Shown in pieces: positions 1-8,685 of a DNA stretch of 64,000 nt. The notes under the pieces are model-generated. The model did no database searches. It was not told the origin of the DNA and saw only the letters and a list, made by a program, of their open reading frames with translations. The DNA comes from Dokdonia sinensis (GTDB lineage Bacteria; Bacteroidota; Bacteroidia; Flavobacteriales; Flavobacteriaceae). The stretch lies in assembly GCF_003688895.1 (NCBI RefSeq), contig NZ_REFV01000001.1:1-64000 (forward strand). Reading direction: 5' to 3'. The translations under genes were made by a program, and so were the position numbers. The stretch's first letter is position 1; the number at the start of each line of letters is the position of its first letter.

Positions 1-2
1 AC

Positions 3-173
3 GGGAAACTGCTAAAGCAGCTAAGCCCGACAAGCCCGGGATGGAACGGTACCTTTAACGGACAGCCAATGCCATCTAACGATTACTGGTTCAGAGTGGA
101 ATACAATGAAGCAGATGAGAACGGAGAATTGATAAAGAAAGAGTTCTCGGGGCACTTTGCGCTAAAAAGGTAG
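3..173 (+). CDS. C-terminal end of a T9SS type B sorted protein (gliding-motility-associated C-terminal domain), 5' truncated by the window
   Basis: The frame is open from the window edge and ends at TAG 171-173. The last 56 residues read GKLLKQLSPTSPGWNGTFNG, then a PMPSNDYWFRVEY segment, and end in FSGHFALKR. The W-[ND]-G-T-x-N-G, P-S-[ND]-DYWF and F-x-GHF-[AST]-L-[KI]-R signature is that of the CHU_C / type B sorting domain. This domain directs large adhesins and enzymes out through the type IX secretion system. The cargo part lies outside the window, so the function of the whole protein cannot be told. A terminator hairpin follows about 60 nt downstream. Confidence 0.9.
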   Translation, partial: GKLLKQLSPTSPGWNGTFNGQPMPSNDYWFRVEYNEADENGELIKKEFSGHFALKR

Positions 174-230
174 ACGTTGGAAGCTAAAAAATCTAAATCT
201 CCTGGATTATTTATAATCTAGAACTAAAAA

Positions 231-263
231 AAACTCTCTCAGGTTTGTAATCTGGGAGAGTTT
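231..263 (+). terminator. Rho-independent terminator after the T9SS type B gene
   Basis: AAACTCTCTCAG (231-242) pairs with CTGGGAGAGTTT (252-263) around a 9-nt loop, with one G-T pair, and runs into TTTTTGGTTT. It lies 57 nt after the stop codon of the first gene. Confidence 0.8.
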
Positions 264-566
264 TTGGTTTAAGCAAAATAGAATAGCTTGAAGTTCTTCC
301 CTACACCTGATATAACTTAAAAAATATTATTTAATGAAAGAAAAATCGAAAATGAAACTATATCAAAATAGAAGGAAACTAAGGACTTGTAAATTTTGAA
401 GTTTTAAAGGACATATTTGGTTATGTAATTAAATTATTAATAGCCGTGGCTGTTTGACTTTAAAATTCAGCAAGGAATGAATAAAATGAGCATTAAAGAA
501 GGTTTACGGGATCTCGGTTGAGTGCATTTATTAACCGGATAAAAATTTTTAGGACAGGTGAGAAAA

Positions 567-578
567 CTTTCGCGAAAG
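567..578. repeat. Palindrome CTTTCGCGAAAG (one arm shortened)
   Basis: This is a 12-bp perfect palindrome, extended on the right to GC but preceded by A instead of G. It is the first of 17 sites of the dispersed GCTTTCGCGAAAGC family in this window and is intergenic. Confidence 0.85.
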
Positions 579-641
579 CGAAAAATATTTTATTGTGCTA
601 AGATGGCGTAAAAGCTATATTTTCTAAATTTAATGCAATAA

Positions 642-671
642 AAAAGTGCACCCGACTAAAAGTGCACTTTT
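642..671. terminator. Bidirectional-type hairpin; best fit is terminator of a short leftward transcript
   Basis: AAAAGTGCAC (642-651) and GTGCACTTTT (662-671) form a perfect 10-bp stem. Read leftward it is followed by a T-run (TTTTTTATTG), so it looks like a terminator for something starting in 700-770. No annotated gene on the minus strand ends here. Confidence 0.55.
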
Positions 672-696
672 AAAAACAACCTAACCAATAAATCAT
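670..696 (-). other. Candidate 8-codon leader-like ORF directly before a hairpin
   Basis: On the minus strand ATG at 696 opens MIYWLGCF and stops at TAA 670-672, immediately upstream of the 642-671 hairpin. Such a short ORF can arise by chance. It is listed because the compact peptide-then-terminator layout resembles an attenuator or a small RNA and nothing else explains the hairpin. No downstream leftward gene is present, which argues against attenuation. Confidence 0.15.
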
Positions 697-911
697 TACG
701 CAGTTGCGCAACTCAATTATTACTTTATATATTATTTGATATTATCTTCTATTGATTAATATAAAGATACATTTGTTTAGGATATCATTAAAATAATTAA
801 ACAAAATATATCGTTAAAAATGTTTCAAATTAATTGAAATAGAGACCTTTTAGTTCTTAATGGAATGTTGAACTTGAATTAAGAATATGGATATTTCAAT
901 TTTTTTTAGCA

Positions 912-941
912 TTGTCACTTGGGCTATTAATCGTACTTTAG
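912..941 (+). promoter_or_regulatory. Probable promoter of the RelA/SpoT gene
   Basis: TTG at 912-914, a 19-nt spacer and TACTTTAG at 934-941 match the Bacteroidota pattern TTG-N17..23-TAnnTTTG, with one mismatch in the -7 box. The expected start is around 946, leaving only about 5 nt before the ATG at 951, so the message would be nearly leaderless. Confidence 0.5.
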
Positions 942-950
942 TTTCTACAA

Positions 951-3161
951 ATGGAGTTGACACAAGAATTTATAGAGGCAGAGAATAAAGAACTTACGAG
1001 GCAGTATAAAAAACTGTTGCGCATAAGTTACCAGGCGCTTACTAAAGATGACAAGGTTCTCATTAGGAAAGCGTTTGATATTGCTGTAGATGCCCATAAA
1101 GAGCAGAGAAGAAAATCTGGCGAAGCCTATATCTTTCATCCTCTCGCGGTGGCACAAATCGTAGCTTCAGAGATAGGTCTAGATGCTACCTCTATAGCTG
1201 CGGCACTTTTACACGATGTTGTAGAGGATACAGAGTATACGCTTAATGATATCGAGCAAATGTTTGGCGAGACAGTTGCGCGTATTGTTGATGGACTGAC
1301 AAAAATATCTAATTTAAAGAAGGATCGTGACGTTTCGCTTCAAGCGGAAAACTTTAGGAAGATGCTGCTTACCATTAATGACGACCCCCGTGTTATTATT
1401 ATCAAAATTGCAGACCGTCTTCATAATATGCAAACCATGGATGCGATGCGTCCAGACAAACAAGCCAAAATATCTAGTGAGACCTTATACATTTATGCTC
1501 CACTTGCCCATAGAATGGGTCTTTATAATATTAAAACAGAGCTCGAAGATCTAAGTCTAAAATATACGGAACCCGAGGTTTACAATGATATAAGAGGAAA
1601 AATAAAGGAGTCTAAAGCTGAGCAAGATCAGTACATTATTGACTTTAAAAAAGTTATAGAAGATTCTCTGGATACTGAAGGGTTAAACTATGAAATTAAA
1701 GGACGCCCTAAGTCTATTTACAGTATTCGTAAAAAGATTATGACTCAAGGCGTCACCTTTGAGGAGGTTTATGACAAGTTTGCCATAAGGATTATTTATA
1801 AAAGTGACCGAGCAAATGAAAAATTTCTTGCTTGGAAAATATATTCTATAGTAACGGATCACTTTAGACCAAACCCTACTCGTTTGCGTGACTGGATATC
1901 TTCTCCCAAGACTACAGGCTATGAGGCGCTTCACATTACAGTAATGGGATTGAAGGGCAGATGGGTAGAAGTTCAAATACGCTCTGATAGAATGAATGAA
2001 ATTGCCGAAAAGGGCTATGCTGCTCACTTTAAATATAAACAGGGAGACGATAAGGATAAAGGTCTAGACGAATGGATCAATAGACTGCAAGAAGCTCTCG
2101 AAAGTTCAGATCAAAGCGCTGTGGACTTTGTTGAGAATTTTAAACTTAACCTTTATAACAAAGAGATATTTGTATTTACACCTCAGGGTGAGCTCAAGTC
2201 TTTACCTAAAGGTGCTACGCCTCTAGACTTTGCTTTTAGTGTACATACAGAGGTTGGCATGCACACAAGAGGTGCACGAGTAAACGGTAAGCTGGTTCCG
2301 CTAAGCAACGAATTAAAAAGTGGGGATCAGGTAGATATTATCACATCAGACCAAGCAAAACCTACAAGTAACTGGCTCGATTATGCAACCACAGCGCGTG
2401 CACGTTCTAAGATAAAATCTTCTCTTAAAGATGAAAAGAAAGATATTGCGGCCGAGGGTAAAGTTGTGCTTTCGCGAAAGCTTAAATCTCAGAAAATAGC
2501 ACTCAACGAAAAGACAATTAATGAACTCGTTTCATACTTTAAATTGGGAACTAGTTTAGATCTTTTTTATCGAGTTGGTACCGGCGTAATAGATAATAAA
2601 ATGATTAAAGAGTTTGCTGCTCAACGTAGCAATGCGCTTATGTCTTTTATTAAGAGTAAGATTCGTAAGCCAACCATTCAAGAAAATATAGATAGGGATG
2701 AAATTACGGCAAAATATGACTCTCTTGTTTTTGGTAAGGAAGAACAAAAGCTTGATTATACTTTAGCAAAATGCTGTAATCCAATTCCTGGAGACTCTGT
2801 TTTCGGATTTACTACTATAAAGGAGGGGATTAAAGTGCACAAACACAATTGTCCTAATGCTATAGACATGCGTAGTAAATACGCTTACCGGATATTAACC
2901 GCAAAATGGATAGACTCTAGTGCCGAGGGATATAAAGTGGACATTGCTCTTACGGGGATAGACAATTTAGGGCTTGTGAGTCAAGTAACTGCCGAAATAT
3001 CTGGACACATGCACGTGGATATGCGTAATATCAACTTTTCTACAAATCACGGAGTTTTTAAAGGGCAAATAACAGTCGTGGTACAGAATCAAGGAGTGTT
3101 GAAAACTCTTATAGAAAACCTCAAAAAAATCAACGGAATAGATAAAGTCACTCGACTGTAA
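951..3161 (+). CDS. Bifunctional (p)ppGpp synthetase/hydrolase, RelA/SpoT family
   Basis: This long RSH enzyme makes and degrades the alarmone (p)ppGpp in the stringent response. The 736 residues fit the full-length family. The order is an HD hydrolase domain with HD at residues 88-89 (LLHDVVEDT) and DRLHNM; a synthetase domain with GRPKSIYSIRKKI, TGYEALHI and EVQIR; a TGS domain (IFVFTPQGELKSLPKGATPLDFAF); a cysteine-containing segment (KCCNPIPGD); and a C-terminal ACT domain. Both catalytic halves keep their signature motifs, so it is probably the bifunctional Rel type rather than a monofunctional RelA. Fur and purA follow at 29 and 18 nt and are probably cotranscribed. A copy of the dispersed palindrome lies in frame at 2468-2481, encoding LSRK. 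Confidence 0.95.
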   Translation: MELTQEFIEAENKELTRQYKKLLRISYQALTKDDKVLIRKAFDIAVDAHKEQRRKSGEAYIFHPLAVAQIVASEIGLDATSIAAALLHDVVEDTEYTLNDIEQMFGETVARIVDGLTKISNLKKDRDVSLQAENFRKMLLTINDDPRVIIIKIADRLHNMQTMDAMRPDKQAKISSETLYIYAPLAHRMGLYNIKTELEDLSLKYTEPEVYNDIRGKIKESKAEQDQYIIDFKKVIEDSLDTEGLNYEIKGRPKSIYSIRKKIMTQGVTFEEVYDKFAIRIIYKSDRANEKFLAWKIYSIVTDHFRPNPTRLRDWISSPKTTGYEALHITVMGLKGRWVEVQIRSDRMNEIAEKGYAAHFKYKQGDDKDKGLDEWINRLQEALESSDQSAVDFVENFKLNLYNKEIFVFTPQGELKSLPKGATPLDFAFSVHTEVGMHTRGARVNGKLVPLSNELKSGDQVDIITSDQAKPTSNWLDYATTARARSKIKSSLKDEKKDIAAEGKVVLSRKLKSQKIALNEKTINELVSYFKLGTSLDLFYRVGTGVIDNKMIKEFAAQRSNALMSFIKSKIRKPTIQENIDRDEITAKYDSLVFGKEEQKLDYTLAKCCNPIPGDSVFGFTTIKEGIKVHKHNCPNAIDMRSKYAYRILTAKWIDSSAEGYKVDIALTGIDNLGLVSQVTAEISGHMHVDMRNINFSTNHGVFKGQITVVVQNQGVLKTLIENLKKINGIDKVTRL
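2468..2481. repeat. Palindrome GCTTTCGCGAAAGC inside the relA/spoT gene
   Basis: This exact 14-mer is read in the frame that gives LSRK, in the linker after the TGS domain. It lies 1.9 kb from the previous copy. Confidence 0.95.
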
Positions 3162-3190
3162 TTCCGTAAATTCGCATCTTAATACCACCT

Positions 3191-3649
3191 ATGTCAGCCA
3201 GCGGCAACATCAATAAAGATCAAGAAGTCGTAAAAAATGTTTTTACGATGTATCTAGAGGAAAAAGGGCATCGTAAAACCCCTGAGCGATTTGCTATACT
3301 TCAGGAAATCTATAATAACGATGAACATTTTGATATTGAGTCTTTATATATTAATATGAAGAATAAAAACTATCGCGTAAGTAGAGCTACGCTGTACAAT
3401 ACGATAGAACTGTTGTTGGAATGTGGACTCGTGCGTAAACATCAGTTTGGGAACAACCAAGCGCAGTACGAGAAATCATATTTTGACAAACAGCATGACC
3501 ATGTAATTCTGACAGATACGGGAGAGGTCATAGAATTTTGTGATCCGCGCATTCAATCTATAAAGAAAACCATCGAAGAGGTATTTGATATTACGATAGA
3601 TAAGCATTCGCTTTATTTCTATGGTAAGAAAAATGAGGCTTCAAACTAA
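3191..3649 (+). CDS. Fur family transcriptional regulator
   Basis: This is a 152-residue metal- or peroxide-responsive DNA-binding regulator of the Fur/PerR family. The N-terminal winged helix shows [12 protein letters not shown] and [20 protein letters not shown], the recognition-helix region. The C-terminal dimerisation domain starts with the metal-binding HDH of [21 protein letters not shown]. The first CxxC zinc pair of E. coli-type Fur is replaced by LTDT, so the structural zinc site is absent, which I believe is usual in Bacteroidota Fur. The metal specificity (Fe, Mn or peroxide sensing) cannot be read from sequence alone. It sits between the alarmone enzyme and purA in one probable operon. 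Confidence 0.92.
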   Translation: MSASGNINKDQEVVKNVFTMYLEEKGHRKTPERFAILQEIYNNDEHFDIESLYINMKNKNYRVSRATLYNTIELLLECGLVRKHQFGNNQAQYEKSYFDKQHDHVILTDTGEVIEFCDPRIQSIKKTIEEVFDITIDKHSLYFYGKKNEASN

Positions 3650-3667
3650 CCATACAATTATAACGCA

Positions 3668-4942
3668 ATGGCAGTAGACTTGCTACTAGGACTCCAATGG
3701 GGAGACGAAGGAAAAGGAAAAATCGTTGACGTTCTTACAAAGGACTACGATATCATCGCACGCTTTCAAGGTGGACCCAATGCTGGACACACTTTAGAGT
3801 TTGACGGTATCAAGCACGTATTGCATACAATTCCTTCTGGAATTTTTCACGATAATGCGCTTAATGTCATTGGTAACGGAGTTGTTATTGACCCTGTTAT
3901 TTTTAAGAAAGAGCTTGAGAATTTAGATCAATTTGAAGGATTAGATTATAAAGCAAAGCTTCTTATCTCTCGCAAGGCTCACCTCATCCTGCCTACGCAC
4001 CGATTGCTAGATGCAGCTTCTGAGGCGTCAAAAGGAAAAGCAAAAATAGGCTCTACTTTAAAAGGAATAGGACCCACCTATATGGATAAAACGGGCCGTA
4101 ATGGTATTAGAGTAGGAGATCTTGAGCTTGCAGATTGGAAAGATCGATATAGCGCCTTGCGCGACAAGCATATTGCAATGATCGATTTTTATGACGCAAA
4201 AATCGATTACAATCTTGAGGAGCTAGAAACTGAATTTTTTAAGGCAATTAAAGTTCTTAAGTCCCTAAAATTTATTGATTCTGAAGAGTATTTATATCAA
4301 GCACAAAAAGCAGGAAAATCTATTCTAGCTGAGGGTGCTCAAGGATCTTTACTTGATATTGATTTTGGGACGTATCCATTTGTAACCTCATCTAATACAA
4401 CTGCCGCAGGTGCTTGTACTGGGTTAGGTGTTGCTCCTAATCAGATCGGTGAAGTTTTTGGAATCTTTAAGGCGTATACTACACGTGTAGGTTCCGGACC
4501 ATTTCCGACAGAACTTTTTGACGAAGATGGAGAAACGATGGGACGTGTAGGAAATGAATTTGGTGCTACTACAGGAAGACCACGTCGTTGTGGCTGGTTA
4601 GATCTTGTTGCTTTAAAATATGCTGTACAAGTAAATGGTGTTACACAACTTATGATGATGAAAGGCGATGTACTTTCAGGTTTTGATACACTTAAAGTGT
4701 GTACGGCATACAAATACAAGGGAGAAACTATAGAGCATTTACCTTACAATATAGAACCAGAGAATGTAGATGTAGTCTATAAAGAAATGAAAGGATGGCA
4801 AGCAGATCTTACTGGAATGACAGAAGCATCACAACTTCCATCAGCATTGATGGAATATATCGAGTTTCTTGAAAAAGAGCTTCAAACACCGATCAAGATT
4901 GTTTCTGTAGGACCAGATCGTACACAGACGATATTGAGGTAA
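3668..4942 (+). CDS. purA: Adenylosuccinate synthetase
   Basis: PurA condenses IMP and aspartate using GTP to give adenylosuccinate, the first committed step to AMP. The protein has 424 residues, the normal length. It shows the N-terminal GLQWGDEGKGKIVD GTP loop, the NAGHT segment, KGIGPTY, the switch-like GTTGRPRRCGWLDLVAL region and a C-terminal VGPDR. Placement behind a (p)ppGpp enzyme is notable because purine nucleotide synthesis is a known (p)ppGpp target, but the link here is only by position. Transcription probably ends at the hairpin 5013-5045. Confidence 0.97.
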   Translation: MAVDLLLGLQWGDEGKGKIVDVLTKDYDIIARFQGGPNAGHTLEFDGIKHVLHTIPSGIFHDNALNVIGNGVVIDPVIFKKELENLDQFEGLDYKAKLLISRKAHLILPTHRLLDAASEASKGKAKIGSTLKGIGPTYMDKTGRNGIRVGDLELADWKDRYSALRDKHIAMIDFYDAKIDYNLEELETEFFKAIKVLKSLKFIDSEEYLYQAQKAGKSILAEGAQGSLLDIDFGTYPFVTSSNTTAAGACTGLGVAPNQIGEVFGIFKAYTTRVGSGPFPTELFDEDGETMGRVGNEFGATTGRPRRCGWLDLVALKYAVQVNGVTQLMMMKGDVLSGFDTLKVCTAYKYKGETIEHLPYNIEPENVDVVYKEMKGWQADLTGMTEASQLPSALMEYIEFLEKELQTPIKIVSVGPDRTQTILR

Positions 4943-5012
4943 GGGGGAAAGTAGAAAAACGAAAGTAGAGATTAGATTGTCTATTTAGGCTTTGCCAAAA
5001 ATCAAAATTCAA

Positions 5013-5045
5013 AACCGTTCAGAATTATTGCTGAGCGGTTTTTTT
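5013..5045. terminator. Shared terminator between convergent purA and the phosphodiesterase gene
   Basis: AACCGTTCAG (5013-5022) pairs with CTGAGCGGTT (5031-5040), followed rightward by a T-run. The stop codon of the leftward gene (5025-5027) lies in the loop. Read leftward the stem is followed by TTTTGAATTTT, so it can serve both directions. Confidence 0.8.
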
Positions 5046-6167
5046 ATTGTGATTATATCTGGCCTTTACGGCAATATCAGTGTAATCTGAAAACACACCA
5101 TCTACACCTGCTTGAAAAAACAACTCGTATTCACTTTCCGGTCGCTCATCTGTACGCCACTTATCATCTTCATTTCTGAAAGTGTATGGGTGAACTTTGA
5201 GATTGTATTTATGAGCGAGATAAACAAAATCTGATGGAGGTAACAACTCCATCTTACCTTCATTATTTGTTTTGTGCGATATGATGAATGGTTTCCAAGG
5301 CCCTAATCCATCAGCATAGGTTGCGGTAAATTTCATTCCCTCTTCTGTAGTATAAAATTGGTAAGTGCGAGTATCGTGAGCAATATAGAAATCATAGGGT
5401 TGTCCTTCTGGGTTATAACTACCATCTCTATCAGTAAACAGAAGCGTCCCATCATCCTGAATGCAAGTCGCACCTATAAGTTGAATCAGTTTTACATCGG
5501 TGTACTTGTTCAAATACTGTAATGATGCCACTTCAAAACATTGCACATATACAGGAGCATCCTTTGTTGTCCATCCTGCAACTTTTAAATGATCTAGAAA
5601 TTTATCTTCCATTGGTAATCCTAAATCTTTATGGAAAGTAGGATGTTTTAATTCTGGATAAATGCCTACTGGTTTTCCTGATTTAGTTTTTGATTGTTTA
5701 GCGAGCATAACGATTTCTTCAAAAGTCGGTATCTCAAAAATGTCATTATGTTCTTGAGGACGTTTGGGCCACGGCTGTCGCGCCCTTAAGGTTTTGAGCT
5801 CTTTTAGCGTAAAATTTGATACAAACCAATCTGTGATTTTAATGCCATCTACTACTTTTGTGGTTTTCCGATTTTTAAACTCCTTTCTGTCAGCTACGTC
5901 CGTCGTTTTTGAAATATAAGGTTCGTGACGTGCTACTAGAACTCCATCTTTAGTCATTACCAAATCAGGCTCAATATAATCTGCGCCTAGCTCTATGGCT
6001 TTTTTATAGCCCTCTAAGGTATGTTCAGGAAAGATGGATTGTGCTCCTCTGTGGGCAATGACGATTGGGATTTTATTTGAGGTCATAACTATTGGAACTT
6101 TTGAATCGTTACAAGCAATGAATACTAATAGAAAAGCAAAATGAAATTTACTCCACATATTGAGCAT
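5025..6167 (-). CDS. Glycerophosphodiester phosphodiesterase, GlpQ-like lipoprotein
   Basis: The predicted enzyme hydrolyses glycerophosphodiesters to glycerol-3-phosphate and an alcohol. It has 380 residues with a lipoprotein signal ending in VFIAC (Cys19). The GDPD TIM-barrel motifs are PIVIAHRGA (His39, Arg40), FPEHT, the metal-binding ADYIEPDLVMTKDG (Glu66, Asp68) and RHEPY (His81). The family's inserted region and the closing GVFSDYTD segment are also present. The length matches the long, GlpQ-type periplasmic enzymes rather than short UgpQ. The gene follows a small membrane protein gene at 4 nt, so the two are likely cotranscribed. Confidence 0.92.
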   Translation of the reverse strand: MLNMWSKFHFAFLLVFIACNDSKVPIVMTSNKIPIVIAHRGAQSIFPEHTLEGYKKAIELGADYIEPDLVMTKDGVLVARHEPYISKTTDVADRKEFKNRKTTKVVDGIKITDWFVSNFTLKELKTLRARQPWPKRPQEHNDIFEIPTFEEIVMLAKQSKTKSGKPVGIYPELKHPTFHKDLGLPMEDKFLDHLKVAGWTTKDAPVYVQCFEVASLQYLNKYTDVKLIQLIGATCIQDDGTLLFTDRDGSYNPEGQPYDFYIAHDTRTYQFYTTEEGMKFTATYADGLGPWKPFIISHKTNNEGKMELLPPSDFVYLAHKYNLKVHPYTFRNEDDKWRTDERPESEYELFFQAGVDGVFSDYTDIAVKARYNHNKKTAQQ

Positions 6168-6171
6168 ATTA

Positions 6172-6633
6172 CTATTGTGAGTTCAATACTGATTTCAACC
6201 TCTTAAAGAGAATTTTCTCTTGGAAGCGATATATGAGCCAAAACCAAATAAGTATAAGCGGTATGTATAAAAGAGTTACATACGAAGTATCATCCTGAGT
6301 TATAAGACCTATAAGGTTTGCTAAAATCGTAAATCCAGCTAAAAGATATAACTCTATTCGGACTCTGGTTCTTAAAATGATTTTGGATGTACCATCTTCT
6401 TGTGATATTAAAGTCGCATAGCCCGATATTCCCAAATCACTTCTATAGAATCCTCTAATTTGTAAAGTACCGAGAGACCATTTTGAGAAGAACAAAAAAT
6501 GGTGGTAGTCCTGCCATTCAATCTGTACACGCTTGTTATTATTTAATCGAATCTTCTCATTTAACTCATCAATACTTCCCGAATATACAATTTCGTCACT
6601 CAGTATAATTTTATTGATAAATTTACCTAGCAC
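6172..6633 (-). CDS. Small two-helix membrane protein of unknown function
   Basis: I do not recognise this 153-residue protein. The first 90 residues are soluble, with many aromatic and basic residues (QIEWQDYHHFLFFSKWSLGTLQIRGFYR), and could form a small beta-rich domain. Two hydrophobic segments follow at about residues 94-111 and 119-136. A basic tail (RFQEKILFKRLKSVL) suggests both ends face the cytoplasm. Its stop lies 4 nt before the start of the phosphodiesterase gene, implying translational coupling. A copy of the palindrome lies upstream, between it and murA. Confidence 0.6.
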   Translation of the reverse strand: MLGKFINKIILSDEIVYSGSIDELNEKIRLNNNKRVQIEWQDYHHFLFFSKWSLGTLQIRGFYRSDLGISGYATLISQEDGTSKIILRTRVRIELYLLAGFTILANLIGLITQDDTSYVTLLYIPLILIWFWLIYRFQEKILFKRLKSVLNSQ

Positions 6634-6675
6634 AATTTAGAGGTATGTTAGAGCCACAATAATGCGTTTTATGTA

Positions 6676-6695
6676 TACGCTTTCGCGAAAGCGTA
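6676..6695. repeat. Palindrome family, 20-bp perfect copy
   Basis: GCTTTCGCGAAAGC at 6679-6692 is extended symmetrically by TAC and GTA. It lies 5 nt beyond the murA stop codon, in the 67-bp gap before the next gene. Confidence 0.95.
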
Positions 6696-6700
6696 AAAAC

Positions 6701-8014
6701 TTAATCTATCCTTACAATCTTTGCTCCTATCGCACGCAATCTATCATCTATATTTTCATAACCACGATCTATTTGCTCGATATTATGAATGGTCGATGTT
6801 CCCTTTGCACTTAGAGCAGCAATAAGCAACGATATTCCAGCGCGTATGTCAGGAGAGGTCATCGTTGTTGCCTTAAGCTGCGACTTAAAGTTGTGACCGA
6901 TGACAGTCGCACGGTGAGGATCACATAGTATAATCTTTGCTCCCATATCGATAAGCTTGTCTGTAAAGAAGAGTCTACTCTCGAACATTTTTTGGTGGAT
7001 CATTACCTCGCCCTTGGCTTGGGTCGCAGTGACGAGCATAATACTCAAAAGGTCTGGAGTAAACCCTGGCCACGGCGCATCTGCAATTGTCATAAAAGAA
7101 CCATCAATGTAACTCTCGATGGTGTAGCCATCTTTATGAGCGGGAATATAGATATCGTCGCCCCTGCGCTCTAATGTGATTCCCAGTTTTCTAAAGGTGT
7201 TAGGGATAATCCCAAGGTCGTCCCAAGAAACGTCTTTTATTGTAATTTCACTCTTGGTCATTGCGGCAAGTCCTATCCACGATCCTATCTCGATCATATC
7301 TGGAAGTACGCGGTGTTTGCAACCGCCCAATGTCTTTACCCCTTCTATGTGAAGCATGTTAGAACCTACGCCTGTAATTTTTGCACCCATACTGTTGAGC
7401 ATTTTACAGAGCTGCTGTAAATAGGGCTCACAGGCTGCATTGTATATAGTGGTTTTCCCTTTGGCAAGCACAGCAGCCATTACAATATTTGCTGTTCCTG
7501 TTACCGATGCTTCGTCTAAAAGCATATATGTACCCGTAAGACCCTTAGGTGCTTCTACTCCATAAAAACGTTCCTCACGATTATAGCGGAAGTTTGCTCC
7601 TAAGTTTATAAAACCTTGAAAGTGGGTATCCAGACGGCGGCGACCTATTTTATCACCTCCAGGACGCGGAATATATCCTTTACCAAAACGTGCTAGCAAC
7701 GGCCCCACAATCATAATAGAACCACGTAATCCTGCACCGTCCGTTTTAAACTGCTCACTTTCCAGATAATCTAGTTGTAGGTCATCACTTTGAAAAGTAA
7801 ATTCTCCTTTCTTTATTTTTTGAATCTTAACTCCCAGATTACTTAAAATCTGAATAAGCTTATTTACATCCCTAATATCTGGGATGTTACTTATGGTAAC
7901 TTTTTCAGGGGTTAGCAATACCGCACATAAGATTTGAAGTGCTTCGTTTTTTGCGCCTTGTGGTTGGATGTCACCTTTAAGTGGGTGACCTCCCTCGATC
8001 TGAAATGTTGCCAT
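6701..8014 (-). CDS. murA: UDP-N-acetylglucosamine 1-carboxyvinyltransferase (Asp-type active site)
   Basis: MurA transfers enolpyruvate from PEP to UDP-GlcNAc, the first committed step of peptidoglycan synthesis. The 437 residues show the substrate-binding Lys-Asn pair in PQGAKNEALQ (residues 22-23) and the expected domain repeats. The catalytic loop reads PRPGGDKIGRR, so the Cys that fosfomycin alkylates (Cys115 in E. coli, in GGCTIG) is Asp121 here. That substitution occurs in naturally fosfomycin-resistant enzymes of Mycobacterium, Chlamydia and Borrelia. The DUF4290 gene lies 20 nt upstream in the same direction. Confidence 0.96.
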   Translation of the reverse strand: MATFQIEGGHPLKGDIQPQGAKNEALQILCAVLLTPEKVTISNIPDIRDVNKLIQILSNLGVKIQKIKKGEFTFQSDDLQLDYLESEQFKTDGAGLRGSIMIVGPLLARFGKGYIPRPGGDKIGRRRLDTHFQGFINLGANFRYNREERFYGVEAPKGLTGTYMLLDEASVTGTANIVMAAVLAKGKTTIYNAACEPYLQQLCKMLNSMGAKITGVGSNMLHIEGVKTLGGCKHRVLPDMIEIGSWIGLAAMTKSEITIKDVSWDDLGIIPNTFRKLGITLERRGDDIYIPAHKDGYTIESYIDGSFMTIADAPWPGFTPDLLSIMLVTATQAKGEVMIHQKMFESRLFFTDKLIDMGAKIILCDPHRATVIGHNFKSQLKATTMTSPDIRAGISLLIAALSAKGTSTIHNIEQIDRGYENIDDRLRAIGAKIVRID

Positions 8015-8034
8015 AAATTATATAAGAGTGTTTT

Positions 8035-8685
8035 TTAGTATCGCTTCTTGCGAGTGTAGTTACCTTTTCCTTTTGATTTTTTTACTGGGTGGTCGGAGGC
8101 TTTTGCCTTCTTAGATGCGCGTATCAAACGATCACTATCGCGCAAGTCTTCATCCTTATCCTTAAGATTAATTTCGCCATTACTGAGTTCAAAAAGATGA
8201 TTAAAAATCACATCATCCTCTACCGTATCTTTATTCCAATTGAGAAAACATTTTTTCATGTGGTTTGCAATTGTAATTACAAGTGCATCTCTCAACTCTC
8301 CTTTTTCCCAGCTCTTTGCCACATCAATCATTCTTTTAATATTGTTTCCGTAAAAACGATATTTAGGAAAATTCTGTGGGTATTCCAGTGGTTCTGGGCG
8401 TTCTGCAAGTTCTTCTCTAGACGGTTTCCCAAAAGGAGACTCTACGTCAAGATCAAAATCTGCCATTATAAAAAGCTGGTCCCACAGCTTGTGCTGGAAA
8501 TCTGGCACATCACGCAAGTGCGGCTGTAAATTTCCCATTACGGCAATAATTCCTTTTGCCTGCTTATTGCGCTCCTCCGAATCTTCTATTTCTCTTGTCT
8601 GATCTATCATTTTTTGAATATGGCGTCCATACTCAGGTATGATCAGATGATCGCGCTCTGTATTGTATTCTAACTGGTCTATCAA
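8035..8685 (-). CDS. DUF4290 domain protein
   Basis: This 216-residue soluble protein is of unknown role. I recognise it as the DUF4290 family, conserved in Bacteroidota and commonly placed directly before murA, as here (20-nt gap). Visible features are an N-terminal LEYNTERDHLIIPEYGRHIQ, a central YPQNFPKYRFYGNNIKRMI and an acidic then strongly basic tail (KKAKASDHPVKKSKGKGNYTRKKRY) that could bind nucleic acid. No catalytic motif is apparent. Conservation next to murA suggests a cell-envelope or growth role, but that is inference. Confidence 0.85.
   Translation of the reverse strand: MIDQLEYNTERDHLIIPEYGRHIQKMIDQTREIEDSEERNKQAKGIIAVMGNLQPHLRDVPDFQHKLWDQLFIMADFDLDVESPFGKPSREELAERPEPLEYPQNFPKYRFYGNNIKRMIDVAKSWEKGELRDALVITIANHMKKCFLNWNKDTVEDDVIFNHLFELSNGEINLKDKDEDLRDSDRLIRASKKAKASDHPVKKSKGKGNYTRKKRY

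Larger units (their letters stand above)
174..950. other. Intergenic stretch of 777 bp with terminators, one palindrome and the relA promoter
   Basis: This AT-rich gap holds no convincing protein gene. It contains a terminator after the T9SS gene (231-263), a copy of the CTTTCGCGAAAG palindrome (567-578) and a second hairpin with T-runs on both sides (642-671). It also has a GTTGCGCAAC palindrome (703-712) and a probable promoter for the downstream alarmone gene (912-941). The segment 640-770 could be a short leftward transcription unit. Confidence 0.6.

Noticed and set aside
8089-8529. Rightward 146-codon ORF
   Set aside because: It lies entirely antisense to the DUF4290 gene, whose frame shows a recognisable family; the antisense product is Phe/Cys/Ile-rich without domain signal.
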